NCBI RefSeq assembly: GCF_041260155.1
Contig: NC_091933.1
Location: 31,117,933 to 31,181,932 of the forward strand
Source: Ptychodera flava
Taxonomy: Eukaryota > Hemichordata > Enteropneusta > Ptychoderidae
Direction of reading: 5' to 3'
Length of the DNA stretch: 64,000 bases
The notes below the pieces were generated by a model. The model did no database searches, had not been told where the DNA came from, and worked only from the letters and a program-made list of their open reading frames with translations. Position 1 is the stretch's first letter. Each line of letters opens with the position of its first letter. A program made the position numbers and the translations under genes. Positions 1 through 11,252 of the stretch are shown here, piece by piece.

Positions 1-1436
1 CACGTCGCTATGTGTGATATTATAGCAAGCTCAGATCGCTCAAACCAAATCTACACCGACGAGAGAAACAAAGTCAACGCCATTTTCAGCAACAAAATTC
101 TCCCAGATATTTTACTTTTTACATATTTATGAGATGTCGAATTCCTTGACCCAGCCATTTATAGCGTCCGTTCGAAAGCTATACGGAAACAGGTGCAATA
201 CAGCAAATAAAACACACTTGTTCAGTGTCGGAAGTTTTATTAATTTACTGTCGTCACTTACTATCTCACAGCTGGCCTTTAGACCGTTTGTAGGGCTTGT
301 CGAAACAAAACCTTAGGCAACTGATAAACACATATTACCTGACTACATACACCGGCGATAGTATAGGGTCGGGCTGCGTATTGCTAGAATCTATGCGGAA
401 GGCCACTTTACGTATACTATGCACTCCATTGGTTTCACAAGTGTTATTAAGGTCGTAAAAAGTAACATGTTGTTTGCATTCATGGATAAAATCCCTCCAT
501 ATCATCTCGTGTACAGTCAAAATCACAAACGAACGTCTACGAGGAATTCTCAGAAGTATATCAGCAAACACTTTCCAACGGTGAGACTATTACATCAGTT
601 CGTGTTGCAAGTGCCAGAGGCGGAGCTCCGCTGTCGGTCCGTGGCTTTGCGGCTCAACAGAAGCAAATGAGAGGAAAACAGTTTTTGTAACTCTTGCTAG
701 GATAGGAAATGACGGCTCATAAGAGATGAAATATAAATAAGCGACGCCTACAATACAATGCAATGAAGAATATGACAGACAAGTATTTGTGCCTTTTGCT
801 GCCTTTACAACACCATACAAAATATCTCAATTCACCTATATTATGATACATTGTAGTATATTATCGGAAGCCGATATTTTCTCCGGCTGATGAAAAACGA
901 CAAAGCCTCTTTAGGGTTTACAAAGTAATTTTGATCTTGTATGTCATCTACCTTTGATGACATCAGCGGTTTTCAAGACGTATGGGCAAGCGAGCCTTTC
1001 AAAAGTTTGGCTGTAATGGTACCCAGCGAATGGTACGTTCTGCAGCGCGATAGTTTTTCATACTAAAGTCGTCTCGCCGGTCAAGTCTGAAAAATTTCAC
1101 GAGAAATAACTTATGACAAGATTAATTACACAGTTATACCGAGTATATAAACGACGCGAAACATTTTCCCGGTGAATTCCTTTTCGACATTGCAACGTGA
1201 CTTAATCAATTTTTGAAAATTATAGCCACTATAAACTTAACACAGACACACAACATAACCCGATTCGTGTTGGGAATGCATACTGCCAGGGTTACAGCAT
1301 TGGACACATTGCAACGCTCGGCCGACATTTCAAAACATATCGCTGAATAACTACCCCAACGGTTCACAGTCGTGATTTTAATGAAAAAGAGAGCATTAAC
1401 CATGATTGATCATGTCTGCATCTCATTCCCCAACAG
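1..1436. other. Upstream intron/unassigned sequence of the aminopeptidase gene
   Basis: I see no exon here that continues the M1 aminopeptidase upstream. The first recognisable exon enters in mid-codon (needing one G from a previous exon), so this stretch is most simply an intron longer than 1.4 kb. Open frames are short and show no family resemblance. Confidence 0.4.
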
Positions 1437-1591
1437 ACATGATCGCTGCCCCGACCTTTATATCAGGCGGTTTGGAAAATTGGGCCTTGATTGTATATCG
1501 TGATGATTACATGCTTTACGACCCGAACCAGGACTCTACGGATCATATGTTTGATGTAGCCACCATCGTGGCACACGAACTGGCGCACATG
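1437..1591 (+). CDS. Aminopeptidase exon with GGLEN and HELAH motifs
   Basis: The acceptor CAACAG precedes the exon and the donor GTAAGC follows it. It encodes [17 protein letters not shown] (the D is completed by the previous exon) and ends in HELAHM. GGLEN is the substrate N-terminus binding motif; HELAH supplies two zinc ligands. The exon ends in phase 0 with an ATG codon, so a Met follows HELAH where most family members have Gln. Confidence 0.85.
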
Positions 1592-2450
1592 GTAAGCCCG
1601 CATCGATTTCCATGTAGATAAACACACGTTTGATCTAATTTCCACAACGCTGATAGAATATCGATAGCCCAAAAGAATTTTACATCCGTTTTTATCTTAT
1701 AACCGTGGGCTCAAACGACTGGAAGTATGTTCCAATTATCATTAAGTCGTGCAAGACAGTCACTGAAGCAGACATGAAGTTGGTGCACGCAAAGTGAATA
1801 ATGTCTTTAATATGCGATGTTTTTCAGTAGAGAGAGCCAAATCCATTCATACCGCGTTGATGGTAACAGACGAGAACAACTGTCGTCAATTTATCTTCAG
1901 CATATGACAGAAATATTCTAGGTCAAAATAATAAAACATGAACGACGGCGAGGATAAGAGACGGTCACGGAAATAGATATTCGTTTTATAACAACATGAA
2001 AATATCATTAATGGCGTTTGGCTAATTTCCGCACTATTTCCAGGACAACGAGTCGCGATGGCAAGCATGCAAACGAACGAACACCCGATTATCATAGGGA
2101 ACATACAGTATTTATTCGATTTAAATGGAATACAATTTAAATTAATGAACCCCTTCAAGGAACAGGAAACAATTACTGCTCGTTCAATTAAAGCTGTCTG
2201 ACCATGATGATGCAGTTATCAATAGAAGGAATTTAAATTATATCAGACACACGTAGCACTAATTAGCCATGGCGAATGATGACGGTTTCGATGTTCGTGA
2301 ACTTTGAACGGAGGTAATGAATCGTTCCAAAGTGTATATGTAACATTAAACGTCAAAACGGTTTCGCAAAACTAGAGGGTGCAAGTTCTGGATGGGCACT
2401 GGACAAGTGTACAAAATCATATATAATGACCTCAAATATATGCATAATAC

Positions 2451-2511
<61 letters not shown>

Positions 2512-3046
2512 ATATATATCTGAATCGTTCAGCAGCATATGTAACCACATTTTTACAATTGTTGACAAAGAATGCAAATTATGGATTTGTGATTTACAAA
2601 ACTTATGGAGAGCAGACGTCGACGTGCCAATGTTGCCTCTACCTTTACCATCCAGCACTCTTTCCTTTTTCCGCAAACAAACAGTGGTTTGGTAATTTGG
2701 TGACCTTGAAATGGTGGAGTGATCTGTGGCTCAATGAAGGTTTTGCTTCATTCTTGGAATACCCTGCCGTTGACTTCGTACATCCAGAATGGAAAATGGT
2801 AAACAATACGACTGTTTTAATTAGCACGATTGGAACTAATTTGGGATAATTGGATGGTGAAGTAAGGTCGTTTTAATCTGCAGATGTAAGCTCATCTGCT
2901 TTTATTTTTAAGTTACACACCTGCGTTTATGAGTAATTTGTAATATTGCATCATTCAGCTATATGGCACCTAACACTTTTGAGAAATTTGAAAAATAAGA
3001 AGATCCAATTATCCCAAATTAGTTCCAATCGCGTTAATTTTAAGTG

Positions 3047-3136
<90 letters not shown>

Positions 3137-3801
3137 CATGTTATTACCTATATTTACACTATTTATACTGATATCCCGAGATGGGAAATGGAAATGATCA
3201 GCAACAAACAACAATAAAAATCACAGCGAAACAACTTCATCCAAGTTTCTTTTAAGGAAAGTTTTCGCAAAACTTTAGATTTTCAATTTCGAGGCGCGTT
3301 TTACCGTGCTATGACTTAGATTGCACACAGTATCGGTCGATCTCGCCTTCTTATTTGACTTTGACTTCTACTGCTCGATAACAGCGCAAATAAATTGAGC
3401 TACGATTAAGATATACACAAAGCATACCATTAGACTCGTAACTTTGCAGTGTGTACACTCTCACAAAAGGGTGCCCAGTGTTATTTACTCTAAACATTTA
3501 ACTTTCCGCATATTCAGGAAAACCAACTTTTACTCACCGATGTGATGTTCTCTATGAGAGAAGACGAGTCATATGACGTCATGCCGAAACCAATCGTCAG
3601 GGAAGTAGGAGGCTGGTCCGGGGAACTCTGGGATATGTTTGACTCGCGCATTTATCAGAAGGTGTGAAGACTATCTTGCAATATGGAGGAGAATTATTTG
3701 AATTTTTTTATTGAAAAATTTAGTCTGTGAAAGACTCAAAATCAGCATAGAAATATGTCTTACAAATAGCGTACTATCTGTGAGACCTGAAACAGACAGA
3801 T

Positions 3802-3849
<48 letters not shown>

Positions 3850-6800
3850 GGATATGTTCAGATACAGAAGATAGCATAATATTGAAAAGGGGAATGTTTG
3901 AGGGCGCTGAGAGATACAGCCTTTTAGCTATATCGATTGATTTGACTAAAACACGCAGAAACCGACCCACAAGGCTCCAGCTGACATAAGTTTGCTCCGA
4001 AATCAACGTTACGAGAGAGATGGAATAGTAGCATTTTCTGGAGCTTCTGCAAAATTACAATTATCCACTAGTAGGTATAAATTTGTACATTATCGTAGTA
4101 TCATGAATTGTGAATGAATTTTGTCATGGCAGGGAGCCAGTATCATCAGATCTCTCCGAGCGTTCTTGGACGAGCAAGTTATCGAGAGAGGTCTCAAAAA
4201 ATATCTTAGGGCGCATCTCTATGACAACGTCGTCACAGATGACCTTTGGCATGCACTCACAGAGGTATGTGCTCAAATGCAAAATTTCCAGTGCGCATGC
4301 TCAGCTTTATGTTACTTGTCAGAATGCTCATCGAATGAGCTACTCGATGTTATCAATAGAACACTTCTGCTGTATAGTGCGGAAGATTAGTAGGGCCATG
4401 GTTGTTTCTATTAATTTGGTATACTCGCGTTTTCTTTCCCTGTTTTTCGTTTTCATGCAGTTCCGTTTGGTTCGTTTTCGCGCCTCTTTTTATTTCGTTT
4501 TCTCAGTAAACCAAATTAAAAGAAAAAAAACAATGCCTAAATGCCTCTAATAAGCTTCCATAATATAGCTGTTGGAAATGTAATATCTTTTGTGGTATTC
4601 TCGGGTACTTTCTGTTGGTTTGATCAGCTTCACACAAGCAGAGTAAAGCAAAGGCCGATGGGAGTTGACGAGTGAGTCTACGCATTCCAAAGCAATGATT
4701 GATACGATGAAATATTATTTTTAAAATGTACCGACGGCTGCAAACCAAATCATCGAACAAAGTTAGAGTTATTGTTATTATTGCCCATACCAAGTGTCGT
4801 CTACAGACTCGCTGAAGTAAATGATCAGCAATATCAATATCTGAGCTCCGTTCAGTTCAGTTCACGGAACTGACTCGGGCAAGCGACACTCGGAAGTCTA
4901 AATACTCAGATTTAGTTCAGCTTGTCCAGGATGGCAGGGGTTTTGTTAAGTTCAAAAGCAGATAGCAAACTTTCTAAGGTTTGCGGTTGAATCGACAAGA
5001 GAGCGGAGTGATGGAGTGCATGAGAGGTAATGAAAGTAAGTGTTTGAAGTTTGTAGAACACCATGGTCAGCAAGATTACCTGTGTTGACATGAATTCTGA
5101 ACGATGTTGTTGGTCAGTGAGAAATGTACGTTTTCATTTTTGAGCATAAATCCTTGTGGGGAAAAAGCACAAGTTGTATTTACACCTTGACGGCAAAAAT
5201 CTTGACAGAATGCGATACTTGGTTGAGTTGATTTCCGATCTGCTTGGCCAAATTTATAGCTTAAATTACGTCAACTTGAAACGTACTTTCTATATCCTTA
5301 GGCAGACAAAAAGCATGGCGGTACAGATGTGAAAAAGATGATGGATTGTTGGCTATTGCAAGCAGGTCTCCCCTTAGTGACGGTAACTAGGATTGATGAA
5401 ACCACTTTGAAAGTTGAACAGTCCCAGTTCATCAAGGACCGCGATGGCTTATGGGAAAAGGACTTCCCTAAAGAGTAGGTGAATAATTCACTGGTCAATT
5501 TATTCAACTCGGTTACACCAACAATGACAGTGATGATGGATATATCGATGCTTAGATGCAGCAACCACGGGTTCACTCAGTGGAAAAAAATACGAGATTA
5601 TTGACAATGAGTGGCTCTGAATTTTAAAAAAATATTCGGGACTTCAGTAGACATGGAAAATATACAGAGAATTTTCTGACTGCAATCCATAGAAATGTTA
5701 TATGGACACCGCGTAAGGATCACTGTGTGCAAATATACCTACAGTGATAGGTTATTGAAATGTGCAAAGGTAAATAATGTAGTACTGCCCCATCATTGAA
5801 TAGAAAGGAGTTGTATTGTACTAATAGGTGATACGAATATGGATTATTGGTTTTCAAAGAACCTCGTTAACACGTGCATGATCAACATATGATCTGTCGA
5901 GAGCGAAACATTGAGTTTGCTGACAGGCATGGTGTTGTTGTTTTCCAATTGACGCATTCAGGCCTTTACTTCATTCTGCTATTTTCAATGTTCTTTCTCT
6001 TCTGTCTCTGTGCAGTCAAAAGTGGAACATCCCTCTGACATACACACACAGTGGTATAACTGACTTCAACAGACCATTTAGAGCTTGGCTCCTTGCTGAA
6101 GACGAATACAGTAAGTGTATGTGGACACCTATTGAGTGGTGAGGAGTTTACTTGGCCGAGCAATTTATACAGAGACTTATATTCCGATAGAACATCGGGA
6201 ACAAATTCGTCATACATTGGTCAGCTGATCACCTTTGATACTCGCAATACGAATTCATCACATCAAATGCAGCTTTGTGTTTTGTTGCGTGGTACTTGCT
6301 CTTTCAACTTTCAAATTTTACCTTCAAAATCACATCACTTTGTAACACTGAGTAGTGCTCGCATTCCAAGACTGTTAATGGACATATTGGCTTGCTCACA
6401 TGGTAGAGTCACATTATGAAAGTGGACTATGTTGTAACAAAGAGGGAGGGAGGAGAAGGAAAAAAAACAGTTTTCTCTGAAATGTTTGTCATGTTACAAT
6501 TGTCGCTAAAGGGTCACTACAACCCTCGCACAAAACGCAGGCAATACACCTGGAAACGATCAGCGAATGCAAATTATGCACTGCTCATACCGAGTACCCT
6601 GAATTTGAAATGTTGACGTTTAAGTACAATGCCACTGGAATTGCGCTCTTTACCACAGAATCGAACTTCTCCTAACGTTAATATTCCATTGTTTTATAGT
6701 TACCATAGAAATAGATGACCTAACAGAGAAGGATTGGGTCATTTTCAACGTAAATCAAACCGGCTATTTCCACGTGAACTATGACACAGATAACTGGAAT

Positions 6801-9800
6801 AAGTTGGCCAAGCAGTTAAAAGACGATTTTGAGGTTATTATTATTATTATATTTATTTTTGTCGTTGTTTTTGTTGTTGCTGTTGCTGTTGTTGTTATTG
6901 TTGCTGTTTTTTACCATTGTAGTCGTTAGTGGCGGTGATGCTATGATACCGTCTGTAACTATTGCATATGTGAATTGACCGTACTCATATAATTAACGTT
7001 CATTGAAACTATATTAATATTCTCTGCACAAAACCACGTACACAATGTTATTAAAATATTTAAGCTTAGGCAATAAACCACACACAGCGATGGTATACCA
7101 GGAGATTTTGACCAGCAGTTCACGGCATCTGTGCAAATATGGAGTGCACTGGTCAAAGTTGAGTGGTACATCCATGGCTGAGGTGGTTTGTAATTATTAT
7201 CATTTTCTCCAGCTGAGAATTTATGTCTGTTCCACGGTTATTTTCGCGTCTCGACCGATCAGATCGCAGAATTTGCGCCATCAATACATACCGTAAAGGT
7301 AATATTATCGTCGTTGTCCATGTCTTTACAGAAGTCTAGGGAATGATATCTTTCTCGTAAACGGCTTTAGATATTCAAGCTTTCTCTACAGGTTATTCCC
7401 ACCCAAACACGAGCAGCTCTGCTCAACGATGCGTTTGTTATTGCCGAGTCGGGGGAACTGGATCCCGTGGTTGGTCTACAGCTGACCGAATACATGTACG
7501 AGGAGACGGAATTCATCGTCTGGGAGACGGTTGAGCATTACCTCCCCTTAATTAGGACTATTCTTCTTCGTACTGATGAGTTTGAACTTTTTCAGGTGAG
7601 TGGTTATTTGGTCACAGAACGCAATGCAGAACAACCTTTTTGAAAGTTAAATTCATTCCAGGCTTGCCAATGTAAATGCAAAATCATCGGTTTTGTTCAT
7701 TAGCTAATGTATAAAGTGCAGCGTATTCATTTATTGAGTCATTGGGGCAAATGGTATTTCCGTTGCATTACGAATATCATCTTGGGTTTCAACTTGGCCA
7801 CAAATGTGACATTTGCCATCACTTAAAGCAAAATATTTTCCCATTCTTCTTATGATTATGCCTCTGTGAAATATATATTACAATTGAAATCATTGACATG
7901 TTGCTCGCGATTCTCGTTGAACTAAGAGGACTGATGACTGAAATTGAAGGCTTTGGGCGTTTTTACAACCCCCTCACTCGTTTTCGTCTCCTAGACGTTT
8001 GGCGATCGAGCAGCTAGCTGCTTTAGCATTTTCAGCCGATGTCGGACTTGCGGTAGGTGTATATGTGACATTTTAAGATTGTCTGGTGACATCGTCAGTT
8101 GACTATCGCCAGCTGGCCTCATGATCAACGGAATATCGATCGTGGGGGATGTGTGAAGACGAATGATCTGTTAATCTGCATGAAGGAAATTTATCACTGA
8201 TCAGCTTTTCGGTACTTCTGTCACAGAATTACTGGAGGAACCAAATGACCCCTTTGTATGAATCACTCGGTTGGAATTTCACTGGATCTCATATGTTGGA
8301 TTAGTAAGTGTAATTTTTGGTTCTAAGCTTTGTTTTTTGTTGGTAATGTCAAGTCTGACTTTAATTAAACCGTCTGACAAGTCATTCGGGGAAATTGAAA
8401 ACAAATTTTTTTACTGAAAGATTGACGTTTACATTACCCCGAAATTCGTCTTAAGAACTTTTTGCTTGGTACATTTATGTTTGAGCTGGATAATCTTGTT
8501 CGTCTGTTTGTTTGTTTTTTGTGACAGCAAGCGTCGTTTAAAGGCTATAAAGAATGCGTGTTCCTGGGGAAATAAAAATTGCATAGAAATGGCAACCGCA
8601 GTATACCGTCAGTGGATGAGTGATCATTTCAGCGATTCGTGAGTATTTAAACGTTGTTCTCTTGTGCCTCAATGTGAGATCATAGCATAAACAACATCGT
8701 GTTTTAGAGTACTTTCACACCGATCGACCTGAAACCAGAATTTATACTTCTGGCAGTTTGAGGATAACCCATGGTATGAGTAGGTGTTTGCTGTGCTTCA
8801 TTTTATATAGATAAACAATACGAATAAAGTTTAAGCAATACGAATAAAGTTTAAGCAAGATATATATGTCAGTGTCTTTAACATTAACAATGATAATGAA
8901 TGAAAGAAGCTCGTTTTTATTCAATATGAGCGAAAAATTAACATTTCTCTCCCATTTACATGGCGCATATTACCCATTCAACTGGAGATATCGTAAAAAG
9001 TAGCGTGGTGACACCCTTCTATTAAAAGTGTAAACTAATTGGCATTATGTCAGCATTTTATTCGCCAAGTTTGGTCAAATGACACCATTCAAAGCGACAG
9101 GAAGAAAGTTCGAAAATTATGTAGTGATATAATTTCGATATCGTCATTTTGTAATCGATACTTATGTAAAAATTTCTTTACAAACATCATGAAAACTGTA
9201 CATTCGATAGATATGGATCTTAAGTCTTGGTATTTATTAAAATTAACTCATTTGCTAAGCTTTTTATAATTGCTTTCTTTAGTTTAAGTGAATTGTATCA
9301 TTTTTATTTATTTCGAACAACGCCATTTTAACGTCCGTTTCCATGGAAACGAGCATGGTGACCCCCATTTTTTATTTCATTTTTGCACTTGCACAACTTC
9401 CAAGAATATTTGTGCAAAGTTTCAAGAAAATGACACCACAACCTAATTTTGACATAATTCGTAGTACTTCACCTTAATCCCTTAAATGACAGCTAATAGA
9501 ATTGTACTTTCTGTCTTCGTTTTCTCAGCGTACCACAGGACAACTCTTTGATGGATTCCTTGAGTTGCGCAGTAATTCGTCAAGGCGGTTTGGAAGAATG
9601 GATGTTTGCTTACGAGAATTCGGATGAGATGGAGAATCCGGAAAAGCTCGAACTGTTCGGCCTAATAGCCGAATCGGCCATGGGCTGCTCCCAGAATGCC
9701 TGGCTTTTGCAAGGGTTAGTAAAGAGCACGATTGATTTTATAAAATCGAAAACAGGAGAATAAAGGAGACAGAAAGTAAATCAAGACACACAGACACATG

Positions 9801-11252
9801 AAAAATAGGTCTTCGATTAGAGTTCATCAACATCTACTATAAAATCCTCACCCTTTACCATTTCCATGAACTCATATAATTGTTTTCCAGGTACTTGGAA
9901 ATGTACGATGAAATGGAAGAGCTGTTTGTGGCGAGTTACTACATGAGGGAAAAATCAGCGCTTGGATTTTCTGTTGCCTGGAAGTTTATGATTGAAAGAT
10001 TCGATGAACTTTTTGAAAAGTAAGCTTTACTTACATTCTGTCGTAAGTTTAACAAAATGCATCACGTTGTGAACATTATGAATGCATGGTACATTAAGAC
10101 TTATTTGGTTCATTTGAAAAATTGTGATAGCCAATTTATCTCCATGTCCCTTATTTTCCAGATACGGAAACAGTTTGTATTTCCACATATGGCTGTTCGG
10201 TCCTTTTCTTAATTCGGAATCAGACCTAAATCAGGTTGGTAAAAAATCGCTGTTTACACTTTTATTCAAAATACACTATTTTACAAAATTCTATGTACAA
10301 TTATACATATATGACAAGGCAATAAACAACTACAGGAACACCGTTCTAAGATTAACAGACAAGTCATTTACGACTGCCCGCCTGGACGTTAATTTCCCCC
10401 TCCTCCCCCCTCGGGGGGGTTCTTATTGGAAATAAATCTGTAGAGCCAACATTGTTGACATTTAACAGCCTTTGCTGCGTTTGCAAAAAGATATTCACGT
10501 GGTTCGAAACTGTAGGGAGTACGCATGCTCTGCAAGCGCCAAAGAAAAGTAAAACTTGGTATGGCATGGTGTATGGCAAGAAATTGATGTCGTCATTCAA
10601 ACCATTTAGCCAAGAGATATCATGATCCGCCCACAAGGTCATGGTGTGTTCTTCATAAAGTTATGTATTTATGCATATAATTTCATATTTTCCCGTTTGT
10701 GAAATCTACATAACTCGATTTTAAACGTTTGAGCATTGGAATCCAGACATCATGTTGGTATAACGTGCTTGACCCTGAAAGTGACATTAGCCTATTTCGG
10801 TGTTTACGAAAGTTTTGATGCAATAAGTTGATGCAAACATCAATGTAAATTGAGACATAGATGATAGACACTGTATACTTGAACCCTGTTTTGATTTTGC
10901 CTTTACCGCGTATGTTCTCATGTGATCACGTGTTTCACAGTTACTGGACATCGGATCAAGGAGTACGAATATGTCGGACGGAGCAGTCACTCAATTCTAT
11001 CGTGCCGTCGGCAGAGTGAAAGAGAACATCGCTTGGATGGATAAGAACATGGCTGGTGTTCGGGAGTGGTTGGCGAGAGTTACGCCAGAAACACCGCATC
11101 AAGACGCTGGACCGGAATACGTTGACTTTGACCGTCTTAACGGCGATTCAGCAAAATCAGCTACTAAGAAAAAACGAAGACACGGTCGAAGTATACACGA
11201 TTCTTCCAATGGACACCACGAAAGACGATTTCATCGGCATCAGAAAGTGTAG
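1437..11252 (+). CDS. Aminopeptidase N-like M1 zinc metallopeptidase (5' partial, 14 exons)
   Basis: M1 (gluzincin) aminopeptidases remove N-terminal residues from peptides; aminopeptidase N itself is a membrane ectoenzyme. Fourteen exons join in frame to about 678 codons: 1437-1591, 2685-2798, 3518-3661, 4133-4264, 5302-5474, 6016-6110, 6700-6833, 7392-7595, 8227-8303, 8528-8638, 9529-9714, 9891-10019, 10162-10234, 10941-11252. Seen directly: the exopeptidase motif as GGLEN (GAMEN in most members), the zinc motif HELAH with the distal Glu in LWLNEGFAS, the Tyr of IYQKGAS matching the catalytic Tyr region, then a long helical ERAP1_C-like half ending around [17 protein letters not shown]. The N-terminal anchor and beta-sandwich domain are missing from the window. 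The C-terminus carries about 55 extra residues rich in K, R and H. All zinc and catalytic residues expected in this part are present, so the enzyme is probably active. Exact paralogue (ANPEP, ENPEP, TRHDE type) is not resolved. Confidence 0.9.
2452..2519. repeat. (TA)n microsatellite
   Basis: About 34 TA units with one TT interruption, within an aminopeptidase intron. Open frames across it (IYIYIY) are artefacts. Confidence 0.95.
2685..2798 (+). CDS. Aminopeptidase exon with the third zinc ligand
   Basis: It follows acceptor AAACAG and ends before GTAAAC. It encodes [20 protein letters not shown] and continues to HPEWKM. The Glu of NEGF is the third zinc ligand, at the spacing expected from HELAH in the previous exon. 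Both borders are phase 0. Confidence 0.85.
3049..3131. repeat. (CT)n microsatellite
   Basis: About 41 uninterrupted CT units in an aminopeptidase intron. The minus-strand RERERE frame across it is an artefact. Confidence 0.95.
3518..3661 (+). CDS. Aminopeptidase exon leading to the catalytic Tyr
   Basis: Acceptor TATTCAG, donor GTGTGA; 48 codons, phase 0 at both ends. It encodes [16 protein letters not shown] and ends DSRIYQK, which aligns with the segment holding the transition-state Tyr of M1 enzymes. Confidence 0.8.
3792..3849. repeat. (GACA)n microsatellite
   Basis: About 14 units of GACA with few interruptions, in an aminopeptidase intron. Confidence 0.9.
4133..4264 (+). CDS. Aminopeptidase exon, GASIIR segment
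   Basis: Acceptor GGCAG, donor GTATGT; 44 codons, phase 0. It encodes [20 protein letters not shown] and ends DLWHALTE. Together with the preceding IYQK it rebuilds the conserved Y-x-K-G-A-S block of M1 enzymes. Confidence 0.85.
5302..5474 (+). CDS. Aminopeptidase exon, end of catalytic domain
   Basis: Begins after CCTTAG. It encodes [19 protein letters not shown], matching the W-x-x-Q-x-G-x-P-x-V signature. The donor is GTAGGT after CCTAAAGA; using the GT two bases further on would leave an in-frame TAG, so this position is required. Ends in phase 2. Confidence 0.8.
6016..6110 (+). CDS. Aminopeptidase exon, beta-sandwich linker
   Basis: Acceptor CTGTGCAG, donor GTAAGT. The joined codon GAT is followed by [18 protein letters not shown], matching the W-x-I/V-P-L/I-x-Y motif that opens the small beta domain. 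Ends in phase 1. Confidence 0.8.
6700..6833 (+). CDS. Aminopeptidase exon, GYFHVNYD motif
   Basis: Acceptor TTTTATAG. It encodes [19 protein letters not shown], the highly conserved N-x-x-x-x-G-Y-x-x-V-N-Y-D block. The donor GTTATT is weak, but it is the only position that keeps the frame into the next exon. Confidence 0.8.
6834..6911. repeat. (TTA/TTG)n trinucleotide tract
   Basis: Runs of TTA then GTT/GCT triplets start directly at the weak donor of the 6700-6833 exon, so the intron begins inside the tract. Confidence 0.8.
7392..7595 (+). CDS. Aminopeptidase exon, RAALLNDAF motif
   Basis: Acceptor TCTACAG, donor GTGAGT; 68 codons, phase 0. It encodes [20 protein letters not shown], the R-x-x-L-x-N-D-A-F segment that starts the C-terminal helical (ERAP1_C-like) domain. 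Confidence 0.85.
8227..8303 (+). CDS. Aminopeptidase exon, helical domain
   Basis: Acceptor GTCACAG, donor GTAAGT. It encodes [23 protein letters not shown]-x-x-L-G-W is typical of the helical half of aminopeptidase N. Ends in phase 2 (TA, completed to a Tyr codon). Confidence 0.8.
8528..8638 (+). CDS. Aminopeptidase exon, helical domain
   Basis: Acceptor GTGACAG, donor GTGAGT. It encodes [20 protein letters not shown], with a Cys pair around WGNKN like the conserved C-x6-C disulfide of secreted M1 enzymes. This supports an extracellular location. Confidence 0.8.
8816..8855. repeat. 20-bp tandem duplication
   Basis: CAATACGAATAAAGTTTAAG occurs twice back to back in an intron of the aminopeptidase gene. 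Confidence 0.85.
9529..9714 (+). CDS. Aminopeptidase exon, helical repeats
   Basis: Acceptor TTTCTCAG, donor GTTAGT. It encodes [20 protein letters not shown] followed by [20 protein letters not shown], matching the helical repeats of the family. Ends in phase 2. Confidence 0.8.
9891..10019 (+). CDS. Aminopeptidase exon, helical repeats
   Basis: Acceptor TTTTCCAG, donor GTAAGC. It encodes [20 protein letters not shown] and then [20 protein letters not shown]. This corresponds to the family's G-x-x-x-A-W-x-F-x-x-x-N/R segment. Confidence 0.8.
10162..10234 (+). CDS. Aminopeptidase exon, C-terminal domain
   Basis: Acceptor TTTTCCAG, donor GTTGGT. It encodes [20 protein letters not shown] (first K split across the junction) and ends SDLNQ in phase 0. 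Confidence 0.75.
10941..11252 (+). CDS. Aminopeptidase terminal exon with long basic tail
   Basis: Acceptor GTTTCACAG. It encodes [20 protein letters not shown] then [10 protein letters not shown], where most family members end. The frame runs on for about 55 more residues containing KKKRRHGR and HHERRFHRH before a TAG stop. The tail has no counterpart I recognise in the family. Confidence 0.75.
   Translation, partial: LLDIGSRSTNMSDGAVTQFYRAVGRVKENIAWMDKNMAGVREWLARVTPETPHQDAGPEYVDFDRLNGDSAKSATKKKRRHGRSIHDSSNGHHERRFHRHQKV

Noticed and set aside
1406..1620. Reading the first aminopeptidase exon through to the stop at 1621
   Set aside because: Sequence after HELAHM (VSPHRFPCR) has no family match, and GTAAGC is a good donor leading to WFGNL at 2685.
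2426..3214. Frames with IYIYIY and RERERE runs (also 13566, 29883, 48306, 48342)
   Set aside because: They are read-through of TA and GA/CT microsatellites.
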